DNA from: Nitrosospira sp. Nsp2
GTDB lineage: Bacteria; Pseudomonadota; Gammaproteobacteria; Burkholderiales; Nitrosomonadaceae
Length of the DNA stretch: 64,000 nt
Direction of reading: 5' to 3'
NCBI RefSeq assembly: GCF_003050965.1
Contig: NZ_QAOU01000001.1
Coordinates: 620,001-684,000, forward strand
The notes below the pieces were generated by a model. That model had not been told where the DNA came from and did not search any database. It saw nothing but the letters and a program-made list of their open reading frames with translations. The number at the start of each line of letters is the position of its first letter. Position 1 is the stretch's first letter. The position numbers were made by a program, and so were the translations under genes. Positions 37,272 through 47,392 of the stretch are shown here, one piece after another.

Positions 37272-37774
37272 GCGAGGTTCCTCATCCGTGTAACAGGAGA
37301 CATGTGCTCCCTTGCTTGATCGCGCCTATGGCTAAGCCACGTCCGATCTTGATTACGCATGTTCATACAGCTTTCCCTGTATAAAAAGGCAATGCGTGAA
37401 AATTATAGTTCCAGGTCTACCACAACATTCAAGTGGTTATGGCGAACCTCCGTGTTCGCGTTCCAGTCGTCCTCGCGGGGAAAGTGCGCCAACGGTGCGC
37501 AGATCATCATATTTAGCACAGATCGGCACGGACCGGTGGGGTTATCTCCACGGGGTTAGTTCCATGCAGCGACTGATGAACACTTTACCGACTCATTGCC
37601 ACACATTCAATGATTCAATGGTTGAGTTTCGCCAGGTCTGCTTTTAATTTTGCGATGCGTTATCATATGCATGTACCCTTGCTCGTTCTGATCGGGGCAT
37701 TCGAACATGAATATCAGCGCGAACAGATACCACGTGGATTTGCACCACTTTTATTACTAGATTGCGGAGGCATG
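37272..37774. other. Intergenic, no feature recognised
   Basis: Divergent region between the metallopeptidase gene and the small lipoprotein gene. Several short frames on the plus strand are not protein-like. I see no clear hairpins or repeats. Confidence 0.4.
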
Positions 37775-37948
37775 ATGAAAAGAATGATTCAAGTTGGCAT
37801 GCTGTTGCTTGTCATCCCGGCACTGTCCGGTTGCTGGCTCCTTGCAGCGGGAGGAGTTGGGGCGTACGGCGGATACAAGATGAAAGAGGAAGGCTATACA
37901 GTTCAGAACCCGGTGAAAAAGGAAGCGCCCGCCGAGTCATCGAAATAG
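37775..37948 (+). CDS. Small lipoprotein
   Basis: 57 residues with a lipoprotein signal (MKRMIQVGMLLLVIPALSGC) and the lipobox LSGC, so the mature protein is about 39 residues and lipid-anchored. A Gly-rich stretch AAGGVGAYGGYKMKEEGY follows, resembling a short glycine zipper. GGAGG lies 4 nt before ATG 37775; the adjacent ATG 37772 is too close. It is too short and different to be PelC. Convergent with the GGDEF-EAL gene. Confidence 0.75.
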   Translation: MKRMIQVGMLLLVIPALSGCWLLAAGGVGAYGGYKMKEEGYTVQNPVKKEAPAESSK

Positions 37949-38032
37949 AATCGGTAGATCAGGGGTTGATGGTGGTCGGGCAGGGCAGGTAGAACGGAGT
38001 TCGTGCGCGCGAAAGCAGCACGTAAAATCCGC

Positions 38033-41000
38033 TTACTGAGTTGCAGGACGCGGCGTCCATGTTGCCACCCACTGTTCAAACTCGCTTGCGGTCATCGGCC
38101 AGGCATAGAGATAACCCTGGCCTTCCTTGCATAGGACGCCTTGCAGAAACTCCGCCTGCGCTTTAGTCTCCACTCCCTCGGCAATAATCCGGAAGCCCAG
38201 GCTGTTCCCCATCGCTACGATGGCTGTGGCGATGGCTTCAGCGTCGGTATTTCCCGGCAGGCCATGTACAAAGGATTGGTCAATCTTCAACCGGTCAACC
38301 GTGAACTGCCGGAGAGATGAGAGGCTTGAGTAGCCGGTTCCAAAATCGTCGATCGCCACTTTTACCCCCAGTCCAGCCAGCTGCCGCAATTTTTCCAAAG
38401 CAGGCTCCACCCCTTGCATTACCACGCTTTCGGTGAGTTCCAGTTCCAGTCGTTCGGGCGGCAGCCCCGATTTCTTGAGGGCGCGCTTGACGACATCGAT
38501 AAAGTCTGTCTGGCGGAACTGGACTGCCGAAACGTTGACCGAGATACTCACTTCGAACAGGCCACGGTCGCGCCAGAGCCGGGCCTGCTGGCAGGCTTGA
38601 TACAACGCCCATTCGCCAATTCCCAGTATCATTCCACTGTCTTCCGCCACGGGTATGAAACGCTGAGGGGGAATCAGCCCTTGCGTCGCGTGCCGCCACC
38701 GGAGAAGGACTTCTGCGCCAATGACGTGTCCAGTCTCAAGCTCAATTTGCGGCTGATACACCGGGAACATCTCACCGCGTTCGACCGCTCCGCGGAGATC
38801 GCGCTCCAGGCTGAGCCGTTCAAGCGCCCGTGCTGTCATGTCCTCGGAGTAGAACTGGTACCGGTTGCGGCCCGATTGCTTGGCCGTGTACATGGAGGCG
38901 TCTGCGTTTCGAATCAGAGTGCTCGGCTCGGTGCCATTGTCGGGATAGATGCAAATGCCGACACTTGCGGTCAGCGACAACTCATGCCCCTCGATATGGT
39001 ACGGCTGCGATAGCGTGAAAATAAGCTTTTCCGCGACGCGCGCCGCATCTTCCGCTGACTCGATGTCGCTCAGAAGAACGACAAACTCGTCGCCGCCTAC
39101 GCGGCTCACAGTATCGACGCTGCGAATCGCCGCCTGCATGCGTTCGGCTACCACCTGAAGCAGGCGGTCGCCAATCTCATGACCTAGCGAATCATTGATC
39201 GGCTTGAACCGGTCCAGGTCCACGAACAGTACGGCGAGGCGGCCCAGCACGCGCGCCGCGCGTTTTATCGCCACTTTCATGCGGTCTGAGAGCAGCGCGC
39301 GATTTGGAAGCCCTGTAAGGGCGTCGTAGTGGGCAAGGTTCAGGATACGCCGCTCCGCCGCCTTGCGCTCGGTAACATCACGTGCAAGGACAATGAACCG
39401 GGGCGCCATTCCGGGATGGACATGCTTGCGTGAAACCGAAAGCTCGTACCAGAAGGTGCCTTGTACGAATTGCAGCTCCAGTTCCTTCCCGGACGAGAGG
39501 CCCTGCTCATTAGCCTCATGCAATGCGGATACGATTACCTCGCTTGCGCTCGGGGAAAGGACTTCGGAGATTTTTTGTCCAAGCAGCTCCTCAGCGCGCA
39601 AGGCGGGGAAGCCGGTGCGCGCGGAATGGTACGCATGACAGCGGCCCTCCAGATCAAGTTCGAACAGCAAGTCGGGTATGGCGTCGAGCGTGGCCTGCAG
39701 CTGGCTCCGGGCTGCCAGGATTTCCGCTTTCTGGTTTTCCTGTTCGGTAATGTCCCGAATCATGGCGACAAAGTAATGGGCGCTGCCGTCGTCCCGCCGC
39801 ACGCATTTCACGTCGAGATTAGCCATAACAATAGTGCCGTCCTTGCGGATGAAACGCTTGTTCATCGCATACCCGTCGGATTCGCCACGCATCACTCGCT
39901 CGAACTCGGCAAGATCTTTTTCAATGTCTTCGCGGTGAGTCATTTCCAGCCAATCCTTTTCCGCAAGTTCATAGCGTGAATAACCCAGGATCTCGCATAG
40001 TTGGTTATTGAACCGCAGCCAGCGCTTGTTGTCGGGAGCGGTGATCGCCATGCCAATGAATGGCAGCTCGTAAAAGTATTTGAGAAGACGGTCCTGCTCC
40101 GCGGTGCGAATCGCCAGAGCCAGCTGGTGAGCGCGCCGCTGCTGGCGCCAGAGGCGCAGCAATACTACGCTGACCGCCGTAATCGCGAGCAAGACGACGA
40201 TGCTGACCCAGAACACCAGGGTCCACAATTGCGTGAGTACCTCACGCTGGTCGATTTTGGCGATGAGATGCCAATCGGAGCCGGATATTGGCCGATAAGC
40301 GGCCAGCACCTGCTCGCCACGATAATCCACTCCATGCATCTCACCGTGGGGCGGCTCACGGGCGCCGATAGCTCTGGTCAAGTCGTTGCGGGCGGAGAGA
40401 TCGATTTCTGCTGGCGGAGAAGGATGCTTGAGGTGGCGCCCGCCGTTGAGGTAATGAACAGTGTTGTTTTCCTGGCGTATAAGCAGGATTTCTGCGCTTT
40501 CGCTGCTGCCAGGCCATTTCTCGACCAGGGGGAGCAGAAATTTACCGAGATTTGCGCGCAGCACCACGAGCGCGACCGTTTGTCCGTTCGGCGGGTCAGA
40601 GACCAGCGGCAACACGTAATCCAGCCAGGCCCGGCCGTTTTTATCCAGATACAGATCGCTGCTCTGTGTTCGTCGGCTGCGCAACGCTGCAGACAGCAGC
40701 GTCTTGCTGACCTCCGGCGTGTCGGGTTGTTCGCCCAGCGTCAGCAGCGTGTGGCCCGCTGTGTCGAGGAGCAGTATAGACTCGTAGCTATAGGCTTTCA
40801 TGATAGCCTCCAGCCGGTTGCGGATCAGTTGCCGATTCCGGTCCGCGCCTGTCTCTTGCATGCTTGCCACGCGTTCGATGAAGGCCTGACTGGCACCCAG
40901 CACCTCCGCATCGCCACCTCGTTCGTCCAGCCAGATTTCGATCTGCTCCGCCTTGAGATCGGCGATGGTATGAAGGTCATCATACATTCTTCGTTCCATC

Positions 41001-41332
41001 TCCGGCCCATATACCTTGACAATGCCGACGCTGACCAGGGGGGCGACCATCGCGAGGGATACAAACATCAGCATTAACCGGTTCAGCTGGAAGCGGACGG
41101 AATCGGGGGCCGGTATGGAAGGGGGAACGACCGTATCGCGGGCGAACTTCAGCAGGGCATAAAACAGACCGCTGCTTGCGATAACAAGGACCAGTTCCTT
41201 CATAAAATAGGCCTGGCTCCGCAATGTCGGATCGTCCAGCGTAAGCGAGATCAGATAGCCCGCAATCGCCATCCATAGCGTTGAAAAGCTGGCGTAGAGG
41301 AGAACGAGGAGCCAGACCGGGCGCCTCAGCAT
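38033..41332 (-). CDS. Membrane PAS-GGDEF-EAL protein (c-di-GMP turnover)
   Basis: 1099 residues. Two N-terminal membrane segments (about 10-30 and 43-60), a third (about 85-105), a periplasmic Cache-like sensor domain (about 110-350), a fourth membrane segment (WTLVFWVSIVVLLAITAVSVVLL), two PAS domains (about 420-540 and 550-670), a GGDEF domain with intact RVGGDEF, and an EAL domain with EVLLRW, NVSAVQF, ELTESVV and DDFGTGYSSL. Both catalytic motifs look complete, so it could make or degrade c-di-GMP. Given the PelD-type receptor in the same window it could influence Pel production; this is inference. TTG 41347 is an alternative start. Confidence 0.93.
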   Translation of the reverse strand: MLRRPVWLLVLLYASFSTLWMAIAGYLISLTLDDPTLRSQAYFMKELVLVIASSGLFYALLKFARDTVVPPSIPAPDSVRFQLNRLMLMFVSLAMVAPLVSVGIVKVYGPEMERRMYDDLHTIADLKAEQIEIWLDERGGDAEVLGASQAFIERVASMQETGADRNRQLIRNRLEAIMKAYSYESILLLDTAGHTLLTLGEQPDTPEVSKTLLSAALRSRRTQSSDLYLDKNGRAWLDYVLPLVSDPPNGQTVALVVLRANLGKFLLPLVEKWPGSSESAEILLIRQENNTVHYLNGGRHLKHPSPPAEIDLSARNDLTRAIGAREPPHGEMHGVDYRGEQVLAAYRPISGSDWHLIAKIDQREVLTQLWTLVFWVSIVVLLAITAVSVVLLRLWRQQRRAHQLALAIRTAEQDRLLKYFYELPFIGMAITAPDNKRWLRFNNQLCEILGYSRYELAEKDWLEMTHREDIEKDLAEFERVMRGESDGYAMNKRFIRKDGTIVMANLDVKCVRRDDGSAHYFVAMIRDITEQENQKAEILAARSQLQATLDAIPDLLFELDLEGRCHAYHSARTGFPALRAEELLGQKISEVLSPSASEVIVSALHEANEQGLSSGKELELQFVQGTFWYELSVSRKHVHPGMAPRFIVLARDVTERKAAERRILNLAHYDALTGLPNRALLSDRMKVAIKRAARVLGRLAVLFVDLDRFKPINDSLGHEIGDRLLQVVAERMQAAIRSVDTVSRVGGDEFVVLLSDIESAEDAARVAEKLIFTLSQPYHIEGHELSLTASVGICIYPDNGTEPSTLIRNADASMYTAKQSGRNRYQFYSEDMTARALERLSLERDLRGAVERGEMFPVYQPQIELETGHVIGAEVLLRWRHATQGLIPPQRFIPVAEDSGMILGIGEWALYQACQQARLWRDRGLFEVSISVNVSAVQFRQTDFIDVVKRALKKSGLPPERLELELTESVVMQGVEPALEKLRQLAGLGVKVAIDDFGTGYSSLSSLRQFTVDRLKIDQSFVHGLPGNTDAEAIATAIVAMGNSLGFRIIAEGVETKAQAEFLQGVLCKEGQGYLYAWPMTASEFEQWVATWTPRPATQ

Positions 41333-41683
41333 ATGACGGTCGAGCAAGGTAAAATCATTATTATCTGCGGAATGGAAGAGCCCTCTTTAACGGGCAACTC
41401 TGAACAACACTTGATTGTTGAACACAAATAGAAGGAAATAGAAGGGCTCCAGGCTAATAGTTGAGCATCCGAAGCGTGGGCCCGTCTGTATGATTGTTAA
41501 CACTTCATGCTTAGACACTGCATTAATTCAAAAATGCATGCGTTTATTCACCCCTGCACACCGTGCCTGTGCAATCAGGGTCACGTTATGCCTGCCGTGG
41601 TCTTATACTATTGCGACTCTGAACCAGCCTGCCGGGCAAGCGTCTCTTATTCATCGGTTTATGACATTTTTCGGAGGTATCCC
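41333..41683. other. Divergent intergenic region, no feature recognised
   Basis: Lies between the GGDEF-EAL gene (minus) and the secreted protein gene (plus); both promoters must be here. The plus frame is open from 41507, but the first protein-like residues start at 41684. No clear operator. Confidence 0.4.
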
Positions 41684-42565
41684 ATGAAAAACCGTAGTGC
41701 CAGTATGACTGCGCGCCTTTCCCCCCTTCTGCTTATTACGTCCCTTTTACCGGTGGAAGCAGCCGCTCTGGATGCCTGTCACAATATTCTCACGGCAGGT
41801 TTCTACGACGAGTATTCCAAGAGCGAGGCAAAGGTTAGAGACCGCTCGCTTTATGCGGAACTTTGCTCGCTCAACTATGAACAGGCCCAAGCCGCGATAA
41901 AACAAGCGCGGCAATCCGGGGATGATGGGAGGCTGGGACTGACGTATGGGCTTTTTACGCTGGATGACGACGGGGTCAACGAAGGCCTGAGCGCCGGGGT
42001 GGGGTCATCGAGCACTTCCCTCAGTGAAGATCGGTTCAGGCAGTGGAAGGCCGGGTATTGTTCAAAGAATTCAGAAGCGGAATCGTCTCAGGCCGCCGAG
42101 TTTTTAATACAGACGGTCACCACCGGGGCAGCGGTGGGTAGCGGCGCCACAGCCCGGGCTGTGCAGGCCTGGTCCAGTTGCATGAAGAAGCGCGAGGGAT
42201 TGACTTGTTGGGCTTCGCCACGCGCGCCGGAAAGCGAAGAGTTTGTGCTGAATGTCAACTGGACAAAGACGGGCGTCAAAGAATTGCAGGCACAGCCCGA
42301 GGTGCAGTATTCTTATCTCACCCGAGGAGGACGCTCGAAATTGGACGGCGCGCCAGACAAAAGAATTTTACCCCCCGGGCATAAACTGGCTTCCGGAACC
42401 TCGCAGATCCCGGTAGAACGATCAACGGATAAGGGGATTACCGCCACCCTCAAGGTAAATCATGCGGGAACGGAACAGAGCTGCAATGTGTTTATTCCCG
42501 GCGATACCGATTTTACATTGTCGGCGCCGTTCATTAACCGGCTGAAATTGAAGTATCCGGGTTAA
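41684..42565 (+). CDS. Secreted protein of unknown function
   Basis: 293 residues. A signal peptide (RLSPLLLITSLLPVEAAA) is followed by an exported domain with several cysteines (DACHNIL, LCSLNY, GYCSKN, SCMKKREGLTCW, QSCNVF), some likely in disulfides. Two parts can be seen: an Ala/Ser-rich helical part to about 160, and a probably beta-rich C-terminal part (EEFVLNVNWTKTG through CNVFIPGDTDFTLSAP). GGAGG lies 6 nt before ATG 41684, a strong start. I do not recognise the family. Convergent with the HAD gene. Confidence 0.75.
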   Translation: MKNRSASMTARLSPLLLITSLLPVEAAALDACHNILTAGFYDEYSKSEAKVRDRSLYAELCSLNYEQAQAAIKQARQSGDDGRLGLTYGLFTLDDDGVNEGLSAGVGSSSTSLSEDRFRQWKAGYCSKNSEAESSQAAEFLIQTVTTGAAVGSGATARAVQAWSSCMKKREGLTCWASPRAPESEEFVLNVNWTKTGVKELQAQPEVQYSYLTRGGRSKLDGAPDKRILPPGHKLASGTSQIPVERSTDKGITATLKVNHAGTEQSCNVFIPGDTDFTLSAPFINRLKLKYPG

Positions 42566-42711
42566 ACGACCGACATTGAAGGGCTGGGCAGTGCTTCCGG
42601 ACGATGCGACCCCGTAGTGGGAGACAGGCGTTCCGCCCGTAATCCATGCCGTGGCCTTGCATCCCTCCGCTGTCCGATCCCCGCTCCGCGGGATCTCTCG
42701 GGTCCCTCGCG

Positions 42712-43446
42712 CTACGCTCTCGATCGCTCCAGCGCCGCCATTCCCTCGAGGACATCTTCGAATTGCCGGGCGCGATAATGCGGCGACACGTTTTCGAACG
42801 ATTTCGCGCCTTGATTCGAGTCGACGAAAATGGTTTTGATTCCGAGCAGCGCGGCGCCGTAAGTGTCGCGGAACATATCGTTGCCCACGCAAATAACCTC
42901 GGATGGCTCAAGGCCCATAATATCGATAGCCTTACTGAAGAGCCTTGAATCGGGTTTCCTGAAGCCATGACGGCTTGAGATGAGGACAGGGTCAAAGTAG
43001 CCTTCCAGCCCTACGGCGCGGAGTTCGGGGATTGCGTAGCAAGATTGGGCATCTGTTACCAACGCCAGCCGGTAACTGGCCTGTAATGTATTCAATACTT
43101 CTTTTACGCCTGGGTATAGTTGCAGCCGATTTCGCGATATCGCGCGATAAATCTGGGCAAGCACCTTCGCCAACTGTCCACGGGTGGGGCCGAACCTGAT
43201 TCCTTCCTGCATCAGAAACTCATTCCATATCGCTTCCACGTCGATTTCCGCGTATTCCTCGCCACTCGCTTCCCGCTGCTGTTTCATGATGTGGTAATAG
43301 CGCTCCTGAACCTCGCCGCGGTGCAGATACACTCCGTGATATGTCAGGTAGTGGGCAATGGCGCGGTATATTTCATCCATGGATTCGTCTGTTTCAATGT
43401 CGATCAGCGTTCCGTAGAGATCGAATAAAATTCCCTTTATGATCAT
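42712..43446 (-). CDS. HAD-superfamily hydrolase
   Basis: 244 residues with HAD motif I ILFDLYGTLID (nucleophile D9), motif II VTDAQSC, motif III lysine in RKPDSRLF and motif IV GNDMFRDTYGA. A helical cap (about 20-95) places it in subclass I, which includes phosphatases and dehalogenases acting on small molecules. It follows the APH-like kinase after 4 bp with GAGGT 8 nt before its ATG, so the two form an operon. Confidence 0.92.
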   Translation of the reverse strand: MIIKGILFDLYGTLIDIETDESMDEIYRAIAHYLTYHGVYLHRGEVQERYYHIMKQQREASGEEYAEIDVEAIWNEFLMQEGIRFGPTRGQLAKVLAQIYRAISRNRLQLYPGVKEVLNTLQASYRLALVTDAQSCYAIPELRAVGLEGYFDPVLISSRHGFRKPDSRLFSKAIDIMGLEPSEVICVGNDMFRDTYGAALLGIKTIFVDSNQGAKSFENVSPHYRARQFEDVLEGMAALERSRA

Positions 43447-43450
43447 GTGA

Positions 43451-44449
43451 TTACCTCAATGTTTTGCCGGCTTCATCCAGTAGTCGCCGGCTGTAGTGAC
43501 CGCCAATCCACCCGTTGCGCGCGATACGGAGGAGGGTGAGGCCCGCATAAAAGGGGACACGGCGGGTGATCGATGCAAAAGCAGCATGGCGGTCGGGAAA
43601 GTGGCAGGCATATTCCCACAGGAAGTGCCCGATGAAGGGTTCCGCCAGCCATTTGTCACCCGCGTACTGAATATAGAAGTGCTGAAGCTCACCCACGACC
43701 CTGCCAAGATCGAACACCCGGTCCGCAGATTTCATCCGTTCCAGATCGATAACGATGACCCAAAGGCCGTCGCCGAAGAGGATGTTGGGCGGCGTGACAT
43801 CGCTGTGTACGAGGACCTGCCGATCTTCCCACATGCAGCTTTGACCAACCCAACGCTCCTTGAGCTGCCGGAATTCCCGAACCTCGTCCGGGCCGAGGCG
43901 TCCTGCATTTATCAGGTTTTGAAGGATATGATCGAAATATTCGGAATCCTTGGTGAAGTCCACGGTGCGCTCATGTACGGTTCGATTGTGCAGGCTCGCC
44001 AGGAAATAGGCGAGCGCGGTGAGTTTTTCGAAAAGCGCCTCCCGTGCGCTGTTGCGGATGGCGTTGAGAATGAATGTGGCAAGCGACGTGCCGTAGCAGA
44101 ATTCCTCCATCAACACCTTGTTCAGATTGGCGTTCCGCCCCAGAGGCCTGGCTACGTAGTGAGGGTAACCCGTAAATCCAATACTTCGCAAGTAAGTCAA
44201 ATTGTTGAATTCCCGTTCCATGCGCCGGGTAGCAGCCTCGGGGTCCAGGTCTGGCAGGCCGCCGAAGAATTTCCCGATGACCCGCGTCTGACTTTGCTGA
44301 TCTTCATACAGATACACATGATTCGACGCCGGCAGCTGATATACCCGGAATTCCGGAGAACGAGTTTTAACGCCGAGCTTCGGGACGATATCGTCCCGAA
44401 GGTACCCATACAAAGGATCGTCCGTGGATAGATGGCCGAGGTATTTCAT
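43451..44449 (-). CDS. Aminoglycoside phosphotransferase (APH)-like kinase
   Basis: 332 residues with the protein-kinase-like fold of the APH family: VLVHSDVTPPNILFG (catalytic Asp and Asn) and VIVIDLERMKSADRVFDLGRV (metal-binding Asp). Kinase N-lobe elements are seen in RVIGKFFGG (Lys) and the Glu of REFNNLTYLRSIGF. Antibiotic resistance is not implied; many such kinases phosphorylate sugars, choline or other small alcohols. Directly upstream of the HAD hydrolase, a kinase-phosphatase pair. AAGG lies 5 nt before the ATG. Confidence 0.88.
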   Translation of the reverse strand: MKYLGHLSTDDPLYGYLRDDIVPKLGVKTRSPEFRVYQLPASNHVYLYEDQQSQTRVIGKFFGGLPDLDPEAATRRMEREFNNLTYLRSIGFTGYPHYVARPLGRNANLNKVLMEEFCYGTSLATFILNAIRNSAREALFEKLTALAYFLASLHNRTVHERTVDFTKDSEYFDHILQNLINAGRLGPDEVREFRQLKERWVGQSCMWEDRQVLVHSDVTPPNILFGDGLWVIVIDLERMKSADRVFDLGRVVGELQHFYIQYAGDKWLAEPFIGHFLWEYACHFPDRHAAFASITRRVPFYAGLTLLRIARNGWIGGHYSRRLLDEAGKTLR

Positions 44450-44753
44450 GAACCTTGCAGTAGCTGTGTTGTAATAATTTTTATTGGTCCGTCTTCCGGC
44501 TTAGCCACGGATCTCCGCGAATGGCGAATGATCGTTACTGTACACAATCACAATAGTACAGAATAAGGAAACGCGCCCAAGTTGACGCGAGGTAGCGACG
44601 CTCTCTGGTTTAGGTGGCAGGGCAGTTGCACGCAGGCCAGGTTGACGAAGCCGGATGCGCCTGTGCGGGATTAGTGCGAGCGGCGGATTATGCGGATTAT
44701 AAGTTGGGGGTGTGGTAGAAACCAGGACGCAGCGTTTGGAAGGGAGCTACCCA
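44450..44753. other. Divergent intergenic region
   Basis: Lies between the APH-like gene and the P-type ATPase. It contains no supported gene; GTG 44712 opens the ATPase frame earlier, but the ribosome binding site favours 44754. Near 44687-44702 a short direct repeat (ggattatgcggattat) is present. Confidence 0.4.
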
Positions 44754-47298
44754 GTGAACGTGAATACAATTCCATGGTGGGCGAAAAGTGTTGAGGAAAC
44801 CGCAAAGGATATCGGCGGGTCATTGAACGGCCTTGCGGCCGCTGAAGCGGCCATAAAGCTAAGGCGGTATGGCGCCAATGCTTTGACGGTGGATAAATCT
44901 TCGCGGGTTGTATCCCTGATGTCGCGCCAGTTAAGTTCGCCTATCATCCTGGTTTTGATTGCTGCAGCAATCCTGTCGTTTGCCCTGCACGATGCAACCG
45001 ATGGCCTCATCATTCTGTTTATAGTCGCCGCCAGTGCGCTTCTCGGCTTCTGTCAGGAATTTTATGCCGCGACAGCTATCGAACGGTTGCAGAAAATGGT
45101 GGAATCCCAAGCCGAGGTGGTGCGGGATGGCTGCGTCATTAAAGTGCCTTTATATGAGGTAGTGCCGGGCGATCTCGTGCAAGTTTCCGCTGGATCCGGC
45201 GTTCCCGCCGACTGCCGCTTGCTGGAGCTGCGCGATCTGTTCGTGAACGAGGCGGCTTTAACCGGCGAAACCTTTCCGGTTGAGAAGATTCTCGGCAATT
45301 TGTCTGCCGATACACCAATGGCGCGAAGAACCAATGCCTTGTTTCAGGGAACTCATGTGGTCAGCGGGACGTGCCGGGGTCTGGTGGTCAGGACCGGACG
45401 CGAGACGCAGTCCGGAGCCATCTTCGCCCATCTGCGCGCGCGTCCGGAGGAAACAGAGTTTGAGCAGGGCGTGCGCCAGTTCGGCATGCTGTTGATAAGG
45501 GTAACGCTGACCCTTGTTATCCTCATATTTGCATTTAATGTTTATTTGGAAAGGCCGGTACTCGACTCCTTCCTTTTCGCATTGGCGGTCGCGGTCGGCC
45601 TGACTCCCGAATTACTGCCGGCTATCATCAGCGTCAACCTGGCGAGCGGCGCTCGCCGCATGGCCGCCAAGAAGGTTATCGTCAAGCGGTTGGTATCAAT
45701 CGAGAATTTTGGCAGCATGGATGTGCTGTGTTCTGATAAAACCGGTAGGCTTACGGAGGGCGCGGTCCGGCTTGAGGGGGCATTCGCCCCCGACGGCAAG
45801 CAGAGCTTGCGCACGCTGCAACTCGCGGCGATCAACGCGACCTGCCAGACTGGCTTCCGCAACCCGATCGATGACACGATCAGTGCAGCCGCTCAGCCGA
45901 GCGGCGGTCGTCCGCCTTGATGAGATTCCATACGACTTTACGCGGAAGTGCCTGAGTGTGCTTGCGTCTGTGGGCGGGGAGACTGTGCTGGTCACAAAGG
46001 GCGCCTTCGCCCAGGTACTTGAGATATGCGACACGGTAGAGCTGAGCGATGGCGGCATTTTTGGAATTGCTGGGTACGAAAACGCGATCCGTGAGCAATA
46101 TGCCATGTTCAGTCAGCGCGGATTGCACACGCTGGGCGTTGCCATGAAGACAATGCCGGGTCGCTCGACCATCGAGCGAGCGGATGAGAACCCCCTTACT
46201 TTCATTGGATTTCTGGCGTTTGCTGATCCACCAGAGACAGGCGTTGCAGCCGCGATTCAGGAACTGCGGAGTCTGGGTGTGGCACTTAAGGTGATCACCG
46301 GGGATAACCGGCTGGTCGCCCGGGAGGTCGCGTTGCAAATCGGCCTGGACCATACGCATATGATCAGCGGCCAGGAGCTCCAGCAGGTTAGCGATGAAGC
46401 ATTGCCGCAACTAGCAAGCACCGTAAATATTTTTGCAGAGATCGAACCGAATCAGAAAGAGCGCATTATCCGCGCCTTGCGCAAGGCGGGACATGTGGTC
46501 GGATATCTTGGCGACGGTATCAACGATGCGCCTGCGCTTCATGCGGCAGATGTGGGTGTGTCGGTTCAGGGCGCGGTAGACGTGGCGAGAGAAACCGCCA
46601 GCATTATACTGCTCGAGCGAGATCTGGCAGTGCTCGCCGCCGGCATCCGGGAAGGTCGTACAACTTTCGCCAATACGCTGAAGTATGTGTTTAAGGCGAC
46701 AAGCGCAAATTTCGGCAATATGTTCAGCATGGCGAGTGCATCACTTCTTTTACCGTTCCTGCCTCTGCTGCCGAAGCAGATCTTGCTCACCAATCTGATG
46801 ACTGATCTACCCGAGATGTCTATTGCAACGGATCGCGTGGATGCCGAGTGGATCGATCGTCCGCAACGTTGGGACGTTACATTCATTCGTCAGTTCATGC
46901 TCAAGTTCGGCTTGCTCAGTTCCGTTTTTGATTTTCTTACCTTTGGTGCGCTGTTTTTTATTCTTAACGCATCACCTGAAATGTTCCGTAGCGGATGGTT
47001 CGTGGAATCTGTCGTTTCGGCCTCGTTGATTGTTCTGGTAGTCCGGACTCGCCGTCCTTTCTGGCAAAGCACCCCATCCAGAGCGCTCATGCTCGCAACC
47101 CTGGTGGTGGTAACGGCTGCTATAGTGCTTCCATATACGCCGCTCGCGCAGTTGTTCGGTTTCGTACCCCTGCCATTCCTTTTCCTGGTTGTCCTGGGCG
47201 TGATCGTGCTGGCATATATTGGTTCGGCAGAGAGTCTGAAGCGGGAGTTTTACAATGGCCACGTCAACCGGACCGAATCCCAGCTTCGCAACGTATGA
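44754..47298 (+). pseudogene. MgtA-type P-type ATPase with frameshift and mutated phosphorylation motif
   Basis: Would be a Mg2+-importing or related P-type ATPase of about 848 residues. The first frame (44754-45920, GTG start after GGAAGGGAG) has the N-terminal domain, LTGETFPVEK and LTPELLPAII and ends early. The rest (DEIPYDFTRKCLSVL, ITGDNRLVAREVA, GDGINDAPALHAADVG, C-terminal membrane segments) lies in the next frame up to 47298. The shift, one base extra or two lost, falls within about 45880-45917. In addition the phosphorylation motif DKTGT reads DKTGR (R332, codon 45747-45749), one base from Thr. Each lesion alone could be an error, but together they point to a dead gene. Programmed frameshifting is unlikely: no slippery sequence stands out. 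Confidence 0.82.
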
Positions 47299-47392
47299 TC
47301 GGGCTATGAGCCAGTCGCACAAAGCGTGTGAGGTGTTTTAATCTCGTTTAGTTATCTGGAAGAATCACGGCTATGACAGTTATATTATCTGG

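Noticed and set aside
37775-37948. Small lipoprotein as the missing PelC
   Set aside because: The mature part is only about 39 residues and Gly-rich; PelC is about 150-170 residues.
43496-44431. 311-codon plus-strand frame
   Set aside because: Antisense to the APH-like kinase, which has intact catalytic motifs.
45709-47298. Second ATPase frame as an independent gene
   Set aside because: It begins inside the coding part of the first frame, continues the same protein and has no ribosome binding site of its own.
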